DNA of 40,402 bases from positions 1 to 40,402 of IMG/VR virus record IMGVR_UViG_3300042546_000377; one strand, 5' to 3'. Positions 22,409 to 32,151 of the stretch are shown here, one piece after another. The notes beneath the pieces are model-generated. The model ran no database searches, was not told the DNA's origin, and saw only the letters and a list, made by a program, of their open reading frames with translations. The position numbers and the translations under genes were made by a program. Every line of letters begins with the position of its first letter. Position 1 is the first letter of the stretch. The DNA is from a virus.

Positions 22409-23232
22409 TGCTACCTAATGGCGGCAATCGGCCTCCGCTAACTATGCAGGACATCAATGGCCCATCCGGCTTCAATGGGCGTGGCAATAACCTGAATGCT
22501 TATCGCGGCACGTTGTTCTACCGCCCCGACAATAGTTCAGGTTATTTCCCTGCTGGCGCCATTGCCTTCACAGACTTTTATTCTACGCAGGGAACAAGCC
22601 CCGTCGTTCCTGGCAACGCAACCTACACTTCTGGCTCATCAATTACTCTGCCGTCATTATTCAACAAACTGTATGTCAGGTGTTATGGCGCCGGTGGTGG
22701 CGGTGGTGGTGGCTGCTACGTTCCGAATTACAATGAAGCATATGGTGGATCTAGTGGTGGAGCCGGCGGCTCTACAACTTTCTGGGCTGGGTCTGGATTT
22801 GCTGTGACGGGACAGGGCGGCGGTGCCGGTGGTGGCGCTGGACTTACAATAACAAATGCCCTCGGCGGCGTTGTGCAAGATGGCAACGGCTCTGCTGGCG
22901 CGTCTGGCTCTGGTGGATCTGGTGGCTCTGCTGGCGGTGGCGGTGGCCGCGCAGGCGGCGTTCATAGCAATGGCGCCGCATATCCTTACACATTGTATCG
23001 GCAGGGTGGTGACGGCGGATCCGGCGGCACGGGCGGCAACAGCGGCGAAATACTTGTGATGGACATCGACAGTATGGGCTGGGCCACAATCAAAAATTAT
23101 TATGGCTTATCTGTTCCGATTTCCATTGGCGCAGCAGGAGGCGGCGGCTCTGGAGGAGTAAAGCTTGGTTCTGGCGCTGCCGGTAATGGATCATCAGGAT
23201 CTGGTGGTTGGATTTACATCCGTTGGACGTGA
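22408..23232 (+). CDS. Glycine-rich probable tail-tip adhesin (274 aa)
   Basis: N-terminal ~90 residues resemble a fibre-attachment domain (MQDINGPSGFNGRGNNLNAY, AIAFTDFYSTQGTS). The rest is glycine/serine-rich, with several poly-glycine runs (GAGGGGGGG, GGAGGGAG, GGSAGGGGGRAGG) and aromatic residues between, ending SGGWIYIRWT. The layout recalls polyglycine-sandwich adhesins such as S16 gp38, but no homology is claimed. Coupled to the preceding fibre by TGATG. Probably a receptor-recognition protein. Confidence 0.7.
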   Translation: MLPNGGNRPPLTMQDINGPSGFNGRGNNLNAYRGTLFYRPDNSSGYFPAGAIAFTDFYSTQGTSPVVPGNATYTSGSSITLPSLFNKLYVRCYGAGGGGGGGCYVPNYNEAYGGSSGGAGGSTTFWAGSGFAVTGQGGGAGGGAGLTITNALGGVVQDGNGSAGASGSGGSGGSAGGGGGRAGGVHSNGAAYPYTLYRQGGDGGSGGTGGNSGEILVMDIDSMGWATIKNYYGLSVPISIGAAGGGGSGGVKLGSGAAGNGSSGSGGWIYIRWT

Positions 23233-23239
23233 GGAATAA

Positions 23240-23593
23240 ATGATCGAAGAGCTAATCTCCCGCGTCTTTGCAACTCGCAACGCCGTCCATCTCGCTCACT
23301 GGGCGGAGACGTCTGGTTTCCGGCACAATGTCCTCGGCGAGTTTTACGACAGCCTGATCGACAAGGTGGACACCATTGTTGAGGCGCACCAAGGCGCATA
23401 CGGCCTGATCGGCGACGTTAAGCAGCAGACTGTGGATCCTGACGAGATCGCCGAGTATATCGCAGCCGAGGCGAAATGGATCGACAAAAACCGCGATAAT
23501 ATCGCTGGCAACATCCGAGCGATCTCAAACCTCGTTGATGATCTCGTCGATGAATATCTGACGACGCACTACAAGCTGACGAAGCTCTCTTAA
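23240..23593 (+). CDS. DUF5856-like helical protein (117 aa)
   Basis: All-helical protein with a ferritin/Dps-like look: [20 protein letters not shown], then [20 protein letters not shown] and a C-terminal helix. The pattern matches the DUF5856 family found in phages near structural genes. GAGGAATAA lies before the ATG. The family function is not established; metal binding or an assembly role is speculative. Confidence 0.75.
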   Translation: MIEELISRVFATRNAVHLAHWAETSGFRHNVLGEFYDSLIDKVDTIVEAHQGAYGLIGDVKQQTVDPDEIAEYIAAEAKWIDKNRDNIAGNIRAISNLVDDLVDEYLTTHYKLTKLS

Positions 23594-23604
23594 AGGATAC
23601 TGCA

Positions 23605-25626
23605 TTGCCCTTTGTCCCGATGAGGGTGCAGCCTGGCGTCGTTCGTCAGGCAACGCCTTACGACGTCCCTAACACCTGGTGGGACACCTCCAATGTGCGT
23701 TGGCTGTCTGGCGCGATGATGCCGATCGGTGGATCGACGCGCATCACGCAGCAGGCGCAATCTGCTAAGATCCGAGGCCTATTTCAATGGCGCGACAGCT
23801 CGTCTCGCGAATGGACGGCTATCGGGACTGAGACAGGCATCCAGGTTCTCTTTGGCGTTCTCAGTGATGTGACGCCATCGAACTTTGTCTCCATGCTGTC
23901 GATCGGCGGCGGCGGTTACGGCACTCTCATTTACGGCGACACGCAGACGATCTGGGATCCGTTCGGCACGACGGTAAACACGTCGAGCATCGTCACGGTG
24001 TCGATTGCATCGCCTGGCGTTGTCACCTGGACAAACCACGGCCTGACGACAGATGATGCCATCAAGTTCACGCTCTCTGGCGGCGGCGCGCTTCCGACAG
24101 GGTTGTCTGCAAATACCCCGTATTATGTCATTCCAGTGGATGCGAATACGTTCAGGCTCTGCGGGCCTTCGACTGTCACCGGCTCGATCTCCGGCACGAC
24201 GCTGACGGTTTCGGCTGTCTCCAGCGGCATCCTGGCTGTCGGCGATTTCATCAACGGCACCGGCGTCACCGGCGGCACCTACATCACCGCCCTCGGCACT
24301 GGCTCTGGCGGCGTTGGCACCTACACTGTCAATACATCGCAAACGGTATCCAGCACGACGATCACGGCGATTGGCAAGAACAAGACGCCGATCAATACCA
24401 GCGGCTCGTCTAGCCCGACGATCACCGCCTCTCAGATTGTCGGCCAGGATACATACGGCAGACAGCGCAATTACAACCCGCCGATCTTCCGCAAGCCCGA
24501 TCACTGGACGTTCGCGTCGTTCGGGCAGGATCTTCTGTCTGTCTGCTCCTCGGATGGCCGACTGCTCCACTTGGCTCCGACGAATACTAACGTCCCCCCG
24601 ATGGACGTCCCGTCGAATGCCCCGACAGGCAACTACGCCGTGGCTGTCACGGCTGAGCGCGCCGTCATGCTTATGGGCGCAGGCGGCAACCCGCGCCGCA
24701 TAGCCTGGAGCGATTTCGAGAATTACAACGGCTGGACGTTCAACACGACGACGGGCCAGGCGGGCTATATCGATCTGGAAGCAACCTCGCCGATTATTAC
24801 CGGCGTTCGCGTCAAAGAGGGCATCCTTGTCCTAACGCAGCACGAATGCTTCCTGGTTCGCTATGTGGGCGCACCGTATTTCTATGGCGCTGAAAAGCTC
24901 GGCACGACGACGTTCTCGGCTCCAAATGCGATCGCTTCTGGCGGCTCATCGACTGTTTGGTTCGGCCAGTCTGGCTTCTGGCGCTACGACGGCGGCGCAA
25001 TCCGGCAGATCCAATGCCCGATGTTCGGCGACATCAAGAACAATTACGATCCGCTGTATGGGAACTATCGCGCGCACATGCACGAAAGCGGCGTCTTCCC
25101 TGAGTTCTGGTTTGAATACCCGGATTTGAATGCGCCTAATGGCGAGTGCAACAACTATGTGATCTGGAACTACGCCGACAACATCTGGATCCGAGGCCAG
25201 CGTCAGAGAACTGCGGCGGTTGGCGCGAATACTGCGGCTTACCCGATCGCGGCTGGTATCGACAACTATGTCTACCAGCAGGAAGATGGTTGGCTAGAGA
25301 ACGGATCAAGCCGCGTCGGTTCTGTTTGGGCTGAGACGTCTATTCTGGATTTCGGGCAGGGTGATCAGAACATCGACATCAATCAGGCGCTAGTGTCTAC
25401 CGATCCCGATAGCGTCGGCACGAACTACCAGATCAAGTTCTACTCCCGATATGCCCCGACGCAGACAGAGACGCTTTACGGCCCATATGTGCCGAGGGTG
25501 GATGGCTACACTGACACACGCGTGACGGGCAAAGACGTTCGCCTGCGGGTGGAGGCGACGAGCGACAACTATTGGAGCGTCGGCCAGATCCGGTTTGATG
25601 TCGTCAAGGGTGGAGGCGCTCGATGA
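23605..25626 (+). CDS. Large tail protein, possible nozzle/propeller (673 aa)
   Basis: Large beta-rich protein. The N-terminus ([38 protein letters not shown]) and repeated short WxxxDxGRLLxL-like motifs recall the propeller-type tail hub or nozzle proteins of podoviruses. An inserted domain at about residues 130-250 ([20 protein letters not shown] ... [20 protein letters not shown]) resembles a small beta module often inserted in phage structural proteins. The start is TTG with AAAGGATA upstream; ATG at 23617 is the alternative. Role inferred from position and composition. Confidence 0.65.
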   Translation: MPFVPMRVQPGVVRQATPYDVPNTWWDTSNVRWLSGAMMPIGGSTRITQQAQSAKIRGLFQWRDSSSREWTAIGTETGIQVLFGVLSDVTPSNFVSMLSIGGGGYGTLIYGDTQTIWDPFGTTVNTSSIVTVSIASPGVVTWTNHGLTTDDAIKFTLSGGGALPTGLSANTPYYVIPVDANTFRLCGPSTVTGSISGTTLTVSAVSSGILAVGDFINGTGVTGGTYITALGTGSGGVGTYTVNTSQTVSSTTITAIGKNKTPINTSGSSSPTITASQIVGQDTYGRQRNYNPPIFRKPDHWTFASFGQDLLSVCSSDGRLLHLAPTNTNVPPMDVPSNAPTGNYAVAVTAERAVMLMGAGGNPRRIAWSDFENYNGWTFNTTTGQAGYIDLEATSPIITGVRVKEGILVLTQHECFLVRYVGAPYFYGAEKLGTTTFSAPNAIASGGSSTVWFGQSGFWRYDGGAIRQIQCPMFGDIKNNYDPLYGNYRAHMHESGVFPEFWFEYPDLNAPNGECNNYVIWNYADNIWIRGQRQRTAAVGANTAAYPIAAGIDNYVYQQEDGWLENGSSRVGSVWAETSILDFGQGDQNIDINQALVSTDPDSVGTNYQIKFYSRYAPTQTETLYGPYVPRVDGYTDTRVTGKDVRLRVEATSDNYWSVGQIRFDVVKGGGAR

Positions 25627-25874
25627 CGACGCCGACAAAGCCGACAGCCTTCCCATCTTTTGGCGCGGCTCCTCAAAAATACGACGCAATCTGGATGACG
25701 TCGTTCCTGTCTCAGCTTGCGCGTCGCATTGGTCTGCTCGCCGGGCCGAATATCATCCAGCCGCAGATCCTGCTGCAATCGCCAAACGGCACTGTCTACG
25801 AGATCACTGTGGATGATGCTGGGAACCTAATTAGAACCGTCGCAACGCGCGGCGTCGTCCAGCCGCCGATGTAA
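25623..25874 (+). CDS. Small tail-module protein (83 aa)
   Basis: Hypothetical protein with a helical N-terminal half ([20 protein letters not shown]) and a beta C-terminal half ([20 protein letters not shown]). It overlaps the previous stop (ATGA). Its constant pairing with large tail genes in such phages suggests a virion part; no characterised family recognised. Confidence 0.6.
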   Translation: MTTPTKPTAFPSFGAAPQKYDAIWMTSFLSQLARRIGLLAGPNIIQPQILLQSPNGTVYEITVDDAGNLIRTVATRGVVQPPM

Positions 25875-25884
25875 GGAAATAAAA

Positions 25885-27393
25885 ATGGCTAACGAATGGA
25901 TGTATATGCTTCCGGCGCTCACCAGCCAGAACAGCAACACGGCGACTAGCTCAAAGACCAACCAGGATCAGACCAGCGCGACAACGCAGAGTTCGTCCAC
26001 CAACGCGAACCAGACCGGGCAGAGCCAGGGCGGCAATTTTGGCCTATCGCTCAATCAAATCCCGCAATGGCTGGAAGATGCATCGCGAGCCGGCGTCGGC
26101 AGCGCTCAGAACTTGCTCAGCCAGCCCACGCAGGCCTATGGCGGCGATCTGACCGCTGGCCTCAACCAGTATCAGACGCAAGCTGGCAATATGTTCCAGA
26201 ATGCTGTCGATCAGTTCTCGCCGTATTTTGACCAGGCGAAATCGACGATCCAGTCAGGCCTGCAGGCGGCGCCGCAGATACAGGCTCAGTCGTTAAAAAA
26301 TGGCTTGTCGGGCATCTCCGACTACATGAACCCCTACATCCAAAACGTCGTCAACAGCGTCCAGGATTTTAGCCGGCAGAACCTTGATCAATCGCTCAAG
26401 CAGACCGCCGACCAGGCTATTGCCGCTAGGGCGTTTGGCGGCTCGCGTCACGGCGTCCAGGAAGGCGTCGCGACGGCTCAGAACAACCTGAACACCAACA
26501 ACCTGGTCGCCAATTTACTGAACAGCGGCTACGGCCAGGCGACGAATATGCTCAGCCAAGACGTGCAGAACAACCTGACGGCTCAGCAGGGCAATCAGTC
26601 GTCGTTCCAGAACTACCTGAACAATCTGCTCAGCGGCGGCGGCGCGATCGCCAATCTCGGCACGGCGGCGCAGAACTCGCTGAACACCGGCATTGGCAAT
26701 CTGCTGAACTTTGGCAACCTTGCCCAAGGGACTGAGCAGAATGCAAACACCGCCGCCTACAATGAGTGGATGCGCCAGCAGGGCGTCCCACTCCAGCTGC
26801 AGCAGCTCTACAACCAGACGCTCAGCGCAGCGCCGCACTCGACAGCTCAATCAAATGTCGGGAACCAGTATCAGAACACAAACCAGAACACGACCGGCAC
26901 ATCCACGGGACAGTCGAACACCAACTCCACGATGAGCGGCACGTCGTCCGGCAACTCAAACACGAACAGCTCTGGCTGGTCGATGTCTCCCGGCGGCCCG
27001 CAGCAGAGCAGCAATCCGATTATGACGGGCCTGGGCGGTCTGATGGGGATCGGCAGTCTGTTCGCTGCGCCGTCTGGCGGCATGAGCGCGGCGTCTGGGA
27101 TTGGATCGGCTCTGTCTGCTGGCTTGGGTTTCTTGTCGGACAAAAACATGAAAACCGACGTCAAGAAGCTCGGCAAGGATGAGGAAACCGGCCTCGACAT
27201 CTACAGCTATCGCTACAAGGGCGATCCGAAAACCTACCCGAAGGTTGTCGGCCCGATGGCCCAGGATATTGAGAAGCATTATCCCGGAGCCACGAAACGG
27301 CGCGGCGATCGCCTGACGGTGCATCCTGGCGCCATGAACTCACTGGCCGGCAAGTTCGCCGGAGGCGAGGCTTCTGCGCGGGGGCTGCTGTAA
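25885..27393 (+). CDS. Ejection/DNA-transfer-like protein with truncated S74-like C-terminus (502 aa)
   Basis: Serine/threonine/asparagine/glutamine-rich virion protein, of the kind often annotated as DNA transfer protein p32 in podoviruses. It has a Q/N-rich N-terminus, amphipathic helical stretches (MFQNAVDQFSPYFDQAKSTI) and a low-complexity tail (NTNQN, GTSTGQSNTNSTMSG). The C-terminal ~85 residues begin SDKNMKTDVKKLGKD and include YPKVVGPMAQDIEKHYPGA, a short S74-like domain without the usual closing coiled coil. An HNH gene starts on its stop. Confidence 0.7.
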   Translation: MANEWMYMLPALTSQNSNTATSSKTNQDQTSATTQSSSTNANQTGQSQGGNFGLSLNQIPQWLEDASRAGVGSAQNLLSQPTQAYGGDLTAGLNQYQTQAGNMFQNAVDQFSPYFDQAKSTIQSGLQAAPQIQAQSLKNGLSGISDYMNPYIQNVVNSVQDFSRQNLDQSLKQTADQAIAARAFGGSRHGVQEGVATAQNNLNTNNLVANLLNSGYGQATNMLSQDVQNNLTAQQGNQSSFQNYLNNLLSGGGAIANLGTAAQNSLNTGIGNLLNFGNLAQGTEQNANTAAYNEWMRQQGVPLQLQQLYNQTLSAAPHSTAQSNVGNQYQNTNQNTTGTSTGQSNTNSTMSGTSSGNSNTNSSGWSMSPGGPQQSSNPIMTGLGGLMGIGSLFAAPSGGMSAASGIGSALSAGLGFLSDKNMKTDVKKLGKDEETGLDIYSYRYKGDPKTYPKVVGPMAQDIEKHYPGATKRRGDRLTVHPGAMNSLAGKFAGGEASARGLL

Positions 27394-27863
27394 TGACGCC
27401 GGAAGACATAATGGCAGTATTCCCCGATCGCATATCGCCAGAGCCAAATAGTGGATGCTGGATATGGGACGCGGCTGTCGCGTCACACGGTTACGGAACA
27501 TACGGTAAGAACAAAACAGCGCACAGATATTCTTGCGAATTATCACATGGCACAATTCCGCATGGGATGATGGCGCTGCACAAATGCGACAACAAGCTGT
27601 GCGTAAATCCGCAACATATTTATATCGGAAGCAAGAAAGATAATTCCCTTGATGCTTATTCGCGCGGTCAAATGGATCATGTGAGGCATCCTGCTTGCGA
27701 AAAACATCCAATGGCTAAACTCAAGCCCGAGCATGTTGCAGAAATACGCTCGATTGTTGGAAGATTTAAGCGCGGACAGCGCTCGGAAATGGCTATCCGT
27801 TTTGGCGTATCACCGGCGACAATCAGTGACGTCAAGGCAGGCCTGTCATGGAGGACGGCATGA
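27393..27863 (+). CDS. Homing HNH endonuclease (156 aa)
   Basis: Same family as the HNH protein at 15507-15938: PEPNSGCWIWDA, AHRYSCELSHGTIP, ALHKCDNKLCVNPQHIYIG and a C-terminal HTH (SEMAIRFGVSPATISDVKAG). TAATG start overlap with the upstream gene and ATGA stop overlap with the lysozyme-like gene show insertion between two virion genes without loss. Visibly more AT-rich than the neighbours. Confidence 0.88.
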   Translation: MTPEDIMAVFPDRISPEPNSGCWIWDAAVASHGYGTYGKNKTAHRYSCELSHGTIPHGMMALHKCDNKLCVNPQHIYIGSKKDNSLDAYSRGQMDHVRHPACEKHPMAKLKPEHVAEIRSIVGRFKRGQRSEMAIRFGVSPATISDVKAGLSWRTA

Positions 27864-28516
27864 AGCTAACAGCAGATGATATTGCCTACCTTAGACAGGC
27901 GGCGGCCCGCGATCATTACAATCCCGACGATGCGCTTAAAGTATTCAACCACGAAAGCTCTGGTCGTCCAGACGTCTGGGGCGGCAAAGGCGGTAAATAC
28001 TACGGCATCTTTCAGGCCGGCCCAGCTGAAAGAGCGCAGTTTGGTATTGATACGAAGAACCCGAGCGCAAAAAATCAGATTGATGCGTTCGGTAAATTTC
28101 TGGCCGCGCGCGGCTTCAAGCCGGGCATGGGCCTGCAGGATCTCTATTCAACCGTCCTCGCCGGCTCTCCTGGTCACTACAACCGCAGCGACGGCGCCGG
28201 CACTGTCGCCGAGCATGTCGCCAAGATGTCTGGCGGCTCTCCGCTTGCTTACTCAGGAACCTCCAAAGCACAGCCGAGCAACATCGGCGAGCTGATCGGA
28301 TTGCTTGACGCTGAGCGATCGGCGCCGGCCTCCGAGCCTGTCCCTATGCCGACCGTCCCGACTGGCCTCGTCGGTATTCGCAAAGCTGCGATGGGCCTCG
28401 CTGACGAAGCGCAGGACGAGCAGGACGATCAGGACACCGCCGCGTTTCAGCAGGCCATGCTGGATTTCCACAATCGAAACCACGCCCAGGCTCTCGGCCT
28501 GCTGGGAGGTGAATAA
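27860..28516 (+). CDS. Virion-associated lysozyme/transglycosylase-like protein (218 aa)
   Basis: Probably locally degrades peptidoglycan during DNA entry. The N-terminal domain has the lytic-transglycosylase-like FNHESSGRPDVWGGKGGKYY followed by GIFQAG, with the candidate catalytic glutamate in NHESSG. The C-terminus is acidic and helical. ATG at 27860 overlaps the HNH stop and has GGAGG upstream; an upstream ATG at 27848 is less likely. It is followed without gap by two probable ejection proteins, as in podovirus internal-core operons. Confidence 0.7.
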   Translation: MKLTADDIAYLRQAAARDHYNPDDALKVFNHESSGRPDVWGGKGGKYYGIFQAGPAERAQFGIDTKNPSAKNQIDAFGKFLAARGFKPGMGLQDLYSTVLAGSPGHYNRSDGAGTVAEHVAKMSGGSPLAYSGTSKAQPSNIGELIGLLDAERSAPASEPVPMPTVPTGLVGIRKAAMGLADEAQDEQDDQDTAAFQQAMLDFHNRNHAQALGLLGGE

Positions 28517-29943
28517 TGCCGCTTCCTCTTGATGAATTTTTCCGCCGCATAACCGGCCAGCCGATGGCTCTGCCTGGCGCCGTCGCCCCCACTGGCCCTG
28601 TTACCGCCCCGACGCCGACCACCGCCGCTGTCGCAGCGCCGACGTTGCGGGAGACGCAGCAGCAGGATTTCAACAACGCCGCGCTAAGCCGTATGGGCCA
28701 GCTCGGCATGATGCTTGTCGCCGCCGGCCAGCGCATGACGCCGCGTGAGCGCGCGACGATCCTGGCGCAGGCGCCGCAGTATATGGACGGCATCCAGAAC
28801 GACATGCAGATGGCGGCGCAGGCCCGTCTGATGAATACTCGCGCGCAGCAAGAGCAGGGCGATGTCGAACGCCGCAATGCTCTCTTTGAGCGCATGAAAT
28901 CCGAGCCTGGCTTCGCCGAGAAATTTGGCGTCACGCCGGAAGCGCTTGCGACCCTGTCGCCGTCCTCCCTGGAGCAGATTGTCGTCCACCGCGCGACGCA
29001 GGATCCGCTCGACCGCGCCGCCAAGCTCGCAGCGATCGCCTCCGCGTCCAAGCCAAAATTTGAGAAGGTCGGCACGAACCCGCTCGGCGAGGATCAATAT
29101 GGCTGGATCTACCCTGACGGGACGATCAAGCCTTATTCCGCCGGCGGCGGCAACGCCATGCCCTCCCTGGACGCTGTTGCGCAGCAGGCGAACGGCAAGA
29201 GCGGCAAAGACGCGCTTGAGGTCATCAAGAAATCATACCCGTCGCTTGCGTCTGAGGTCGAAGGCATTGTCAGCGGCCAGCAGCCGTTCCCGACCAGGAA
29301 GCTCGGCACACAGGCTGGCGCTGTCCTGAATAGCTTGGTCAGCATGGTTGACCCGTCCTACAACGCCGCGACGTTTGACGTGCGCAAAAAGGCGCAGCTG
29401 GATCAGGCGAGCAATCAGCCCAATTCCGCCGGCGGCATGCGCAAGAACGCCGAGGTTGGCCTGCGCCATTTCAAAGCGCTGATGGATTATTCCAACGCTC
29501 TCCCGCAGAACGACTACGGTTTTCTCTCCGGCGCCAAGAACTCTTACGACGTCTACGCAATGAAACGTAAGGCGGATGAGGGCGATCCGAATGCGATTGC
29601 CGCGATGAATTATCTGCAGACGATGGAGATCGGCGGCGACGAAATGGCGAAGGCTCTCGGCATTGCGTCAGAGGGTGGCCGCGAGAAGATCAAAGAGCTG
29701 TTTGATCCTGCGCTTGGCAAAGCCGCTGTCCAAGCTCGCATCCGCAACCAGATCCGCCTGCTGGGCGAGAAGATCGGCGTCCAGGATGAAGAGTGGCGGA
29801 ACACGATGGGGCCGACCTCGCAGTCGCTGATCAAGCCGGAGATCGCTGAGATCCTGAAGCTGGGCGAAGATCCTAAAGCGCAGCCCGCCAAGCCTCAGAA
29901 CAACCTCCCGCATGGCGTTAGATCAATTACAAGGATCAACTGA
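28516..29943 (+). CDS. Probable internal/ejection protein (475 aa)
   Basis: Proline/alanine-rich N-terminus, then long helical segments (RETQQQDFNNAALSRMGQLG; RATILAQAPQYMDGIQNDMQ) and a middle region with the EKVGTNPLGEDQYGWIYPDG motif seen in phage internal proteins. Starts on the previous stop (TAATG, GGAGGTGAATA upstream) and ends on the next ATG. Position after the virion lysozyme and before the 556-aa protein suggests membership of the ejected core. No catalytic motif seen. Confidence 0.65.
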   Translation: MPLPLDEFFRRITGQPMALPGAVAPTGPVTAPTPTTAAVAAPTLRETQQQDFNNAALSRMGQLGMMLVAAGQRMTPRERATILAQAPQYMDGIQNDMQMAAQARLMNTRAQQEQGDVERRNALFERMKSEPGFAEKFGVTPEALATLSPSSLEQIVVHRATQDPLDRAAKLAAIASASKPKFEKVGTNPLGEDQYGWIYPDGTIKPYSAGGGNAMPSLDAVAQQANGKSGKDALEVIKKSYPSLASEVEGIVSGQQPFPTRKLGTQAGAVLNSLVSMVDPSYNAATFDVRKKAQLDQASNQPNSAGGMRKNAEVGLRHFKALMDYSNALPQNDYGFLSGAKNSYDVYAMKRKADEGDPNAIAAMNYLQTMEIGGDEMAKALGIASEGGREKIKELFDPALGKAAVQARIRNQIRLLGEKIGVQDEEWRNTMGPTSQSLIKPEIAEILKLGEDPKAQPAKPQNNLPHGVRSITRIN

Positions 29944-31613
29944 TGCCCACATACGAAATCGTCGGGCCTGACGGCGGCACCTACCACATCGACGCCGATA
30001 GCGAAGATGCGGCTCTTTCCGCTTTTCATCCTGATGCAGGCTTTGTCCCTGGCATGATGCGCAAGTTCAAGCAGGGCGCTGCGCTCGGCTTTGGCGATGA
30101 GGCATCTGGCTTGCTCAAAGGGATCTTTGGCGGTCGCGGCGCAGTCGGCAACACGTTCGGCGAGCGATACACCAACGCGCGCGACTATGAGCGGCGCGCA
30201 CTGGATGCCGCAGATAAATCGACCGGCTGGTATGGCACTGGCGCCGAGGTCGTCGGATCCATCCCCGCGTCGATCGCCGGCGGCGAGGTATTCACCGGCC
30301 TGCGCGGTCTCATGGCCGGCAAAAAAGCGGTTGAGGCGGGTGTCCCGCTGCTCACCAGAGCTGGAGCATCATTGCCTGTGGCTACGGAGGGCGCTGGCGC
30401 GTCTTTGCCGGCTGTCGCTGGATCTGTCGCCCCCAGAGCTGCAGTCGCTCCTGCGGCTTCCAGAGCCAATTATGAGGCGCTGAAAAACAGCATGGGCGCG
30501 GGCGCTGTCACTGGCGCCGTCCAGGCTGCAGGCGACGCTGACACGATCGCCGAGATGCCGGATCAGATGCTGAAAGGCTCCCTGGTCGGCACGGTAGGCG
30601 GCGCAGCTGGTCATGCCCTCGGCGCCAGCGTCAGAAACGCAGCTGCTCTGACAAATGCTGCAGAGCGGGTCGCTCGCTCGCCATCGACGCAGAGCCTGAA
30701 GGATACGGCGCAGGCTTTTTACGATCGGTTTGAGAACTCCGGCGGTCGATACACGCCAGCCTTTGTCGGCGACATGCGCGACGCCCTGATGAAAAAGCTG
30801 CAGTCTGAGGGCTGGTCATCGTCCATCACATCTAAGCCGATCGGCGTGATGCGAGAGTTGGACAAGCTCAAGCAGATGCAGGCGATGGGTCTCGGTATGC
30901 CGACGCCGACACAGATCCAAAACGTCAGGAGCATGATCCAGAATATCCGCCGCGCCGACGACGACAACGAGGCGCGCTTTGGCTCAATGCTGATGGATGA
31001 GTTCGACAAGCTCCTCACCAACCCCGCCGACCACCATTTTGTCGGTGGAGACGGCAGGGTATCGGCGGCGAACCTGGCTGAAGGCAACAGGCACTGGAGA
31101 TCCTACTCCAAGGCTAACGAGCTGGACGACGCAATGTGGCGCGCACAGAACCGCGCCGGCTCGACCTATTCCGGCGGCAACATCAACAACGCCATGCGCC
31201 AAAACCTCCGCAGCGTATGGGAGAAAAACGGCACCCAGGCCTATACGCCTGACGAAAACGCGGCGATGGAGGTTGGCGTCAGAGGCAACACGGCAGAGAA
31301 CGCGGCGCGAAAGATCGGCAATTTTTCACCGCTGAAAGGGCCGGTATCGGCTCTCGCTCTGGGTTCAATCCTGCATGATTATCCTGAACTCGCGCTCGCC
31401 ATCACAGGCGTTACGCATGGCGCAAAAGTTCTCGGAGATCGACTGACGAGGCGCAACGTCAACGAGGCGATGCGCGTTGTTAGGGCAGGCGGAACCAGAA
31501 ACCCTGTTCTGCCTCCTCCGAATGCGATCCAGCGCGGCGCTGCTCGTGCGACGCAACCGTTCGGCGGCATAGCCGGAGCCGCTGCTGTTCGAGGTCTCCT
31601 CGACGAGCCGTAA
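29943..31613 (+). CDS. Probable internal/ejection protein (556 aa)
   Basis: N-terminal beta element (YEIVGPDGGTYHIDADSEDA), a common start for ejection proteins, then long hydrophobic alanine/glycine stretches (residues ~95-235, including GSLVGTVGGAAGHALGASVR) able to cross membranes, and a helical C-terminal part (MRQNLRSVWEKNGTQAYTPD). The overall plan resembles podovirus ejected proteins that form the DNA channel. The following terminator marks the end of the virion operon. Confidence 0.7.
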   Translation: MPTYEIVGPDGGTYHIDADSEDAALSAFHPDAGFVPGMMRKFKQGAALGFGDEASGLLKGIFGGRGAVGNTFGERYTNARDYERRALDAADKSTGWYGTGAEVVGSIPASIAGGEVFTGLRGLMAGKKAVEAGVPLLTRAGASLPVATEGAGASLPAVAGSVAPRAAVAPAASRANYEALKNSMGAGAVTGAVQAAGDADTIAEMPDQMLKGSLVGTVGGAAGHALGASVRNAAALTNAAERVARSPSTQSLKDTAQAFYDRFENSGGRYTPAFVGDMRDALMKKLQSEGWSSSITSKPIGVMRELDKLKQMQAMGLGMPTPTQIQNVRSMIQNIRRADDDNEARFGSMLMDEFDKLLTNPADHHFVGGDGRVSAANLAEGNRHWRSYSKANELDDAMWRAQNRAGSTYSGGNINNAMRQNLRSVWEKNGTQAYTPDENAAMEVGVRGNTAENAARKIGNFSPLKGPVSALALGSILHDYPELALAITGVTHGAKVLGDRLTRRNVNEAMRVVRAGGTRNPVLPPPNAIQRGAARATQPFGGIAGAAAVRGLLDEP

Positions 31614-31726
31614 TGCCGGACGACGAGATCCAATTCATCAAAGGGCTGTGCCTCATCGGTGCAGCCCTTTTTCTTTGCCGTTTGCTCTTTGGCATCGGCC
31701 AGCTGCTCCGCTGGGAAATACAATGA
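31613..31726 (+). CDS. Possible tiny membrane protein (37 aa)
   Basis: A short frame between the last virion gene and the endolysin, TAATG-coupled upstream and ATGA-coupled downstream. It encodes an acidic start (MPDDEIQFIK) and one hydrophobic helix (GLCLIGAALFLCRLLFGIGQ). That coupling and its transmembrane form suit a small holin-type or antiholin protein. However, a near-perfect terminator lies within it, so the frame may be accidental. Confidence 0.4.
   Translation: MPDDEIQFIKGLCLIGAALFLCRLLFGIGQLLRWEIQ
31640..31676 (+). terminator. Strong Rho-independent terminator at the virion/lysis boundary
   Basis: AAAGGGCTGTGCC (31640-31652) pairs over 13 bases (two G-U wobbles) with GGTGCAGCCCTTT (31658-31670), loop TCATC, followed by TTCTTT directly after the TTT of the stem. 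It lies within the 37-aa frame, just upstream of the endolysin gene. Confidence 0.85.
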
Positions 31727-32151
31727 TCAATTCTCGCAATCTCGCTGATCTCAATCCTGTCGTGCAGGACATGGCGAAAAAATTCATCGCCGCTGCGAAG
31801 AAGGAGGGCATCGATGTCCTGGTTACTAGCACTTATCGTGATGGTGAGAGCCAGAATGCTCTTTACGCGCAGGGCCGCACAAAGGCGGGTCGTATTGTTA
31901 CGAACGCGAAAGCCGGACAGTCCTGGCACAATTACCGCCTCGCGTTTGACGTCGTCCCGCTGGTGAACGGCAAGGCGATGTGGAACGACATGCGCACGTT
32001 TCAGCGCCTCGGTCAGATCGGCAAGAGCGTCGGCCTGGAATGGGCCGGCGATTGGAAGACGTTCAAAGAATACCCGCACTTTCAATGGACGGGCGGTCTG
32101 ACGCTCGCCCAGCTCCGCGCTGGGAAACAACCTCCGACGAAACTCGCATGA
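31723..32151 (+). CDS. Endolysin, M15 L-alanyl-D-glutamate-type peptidase (142 aa)
   Basis: Cuts peptidoglycan peptides at lysis. It shows the M15/VanY zinc-site pattern: QSWHNYRLAFDVVP with H69 and D76, and EYPHFQW with H119. STYRDGESQNALYAQGRT is the typical preceding block. No signal peptide, so a holin is needed for release. ATG at 31723 is chosen because it overlaps the previous stop and starts the domain; the longer frame from 31648 runs through the terminator. The stop overlaps the small lipoprotein gene. Confidence 0.88.
   Translation: MINSRNLADLNPVVQDMAKKFIAAAKKEGIDVLVTSTYRDGESQNALYAQGRTKAGRIVTNAKAGQSWHNYRLAFDVVPLVNGKAMWNDMRTFQRLGQIGKSVGLEWAGDWKTFKEYPHFQWTGGLTLAQLRAGKQPPTKLA

Noticed and set aside
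17313-23232. Diversity-generating retroelement acting on the fibres
   Set aside because: No reverse transcriptase, template/variable repeat pair or accessory gene was seen.
31648-31722. N-terminal extension of the endolysin (start at 31648)
   Set aside because: It would run through the terminator hairpin and adds a non-family sequence; the ATG at 31723 is coupled to the upstream frame and starts the M15 domain.
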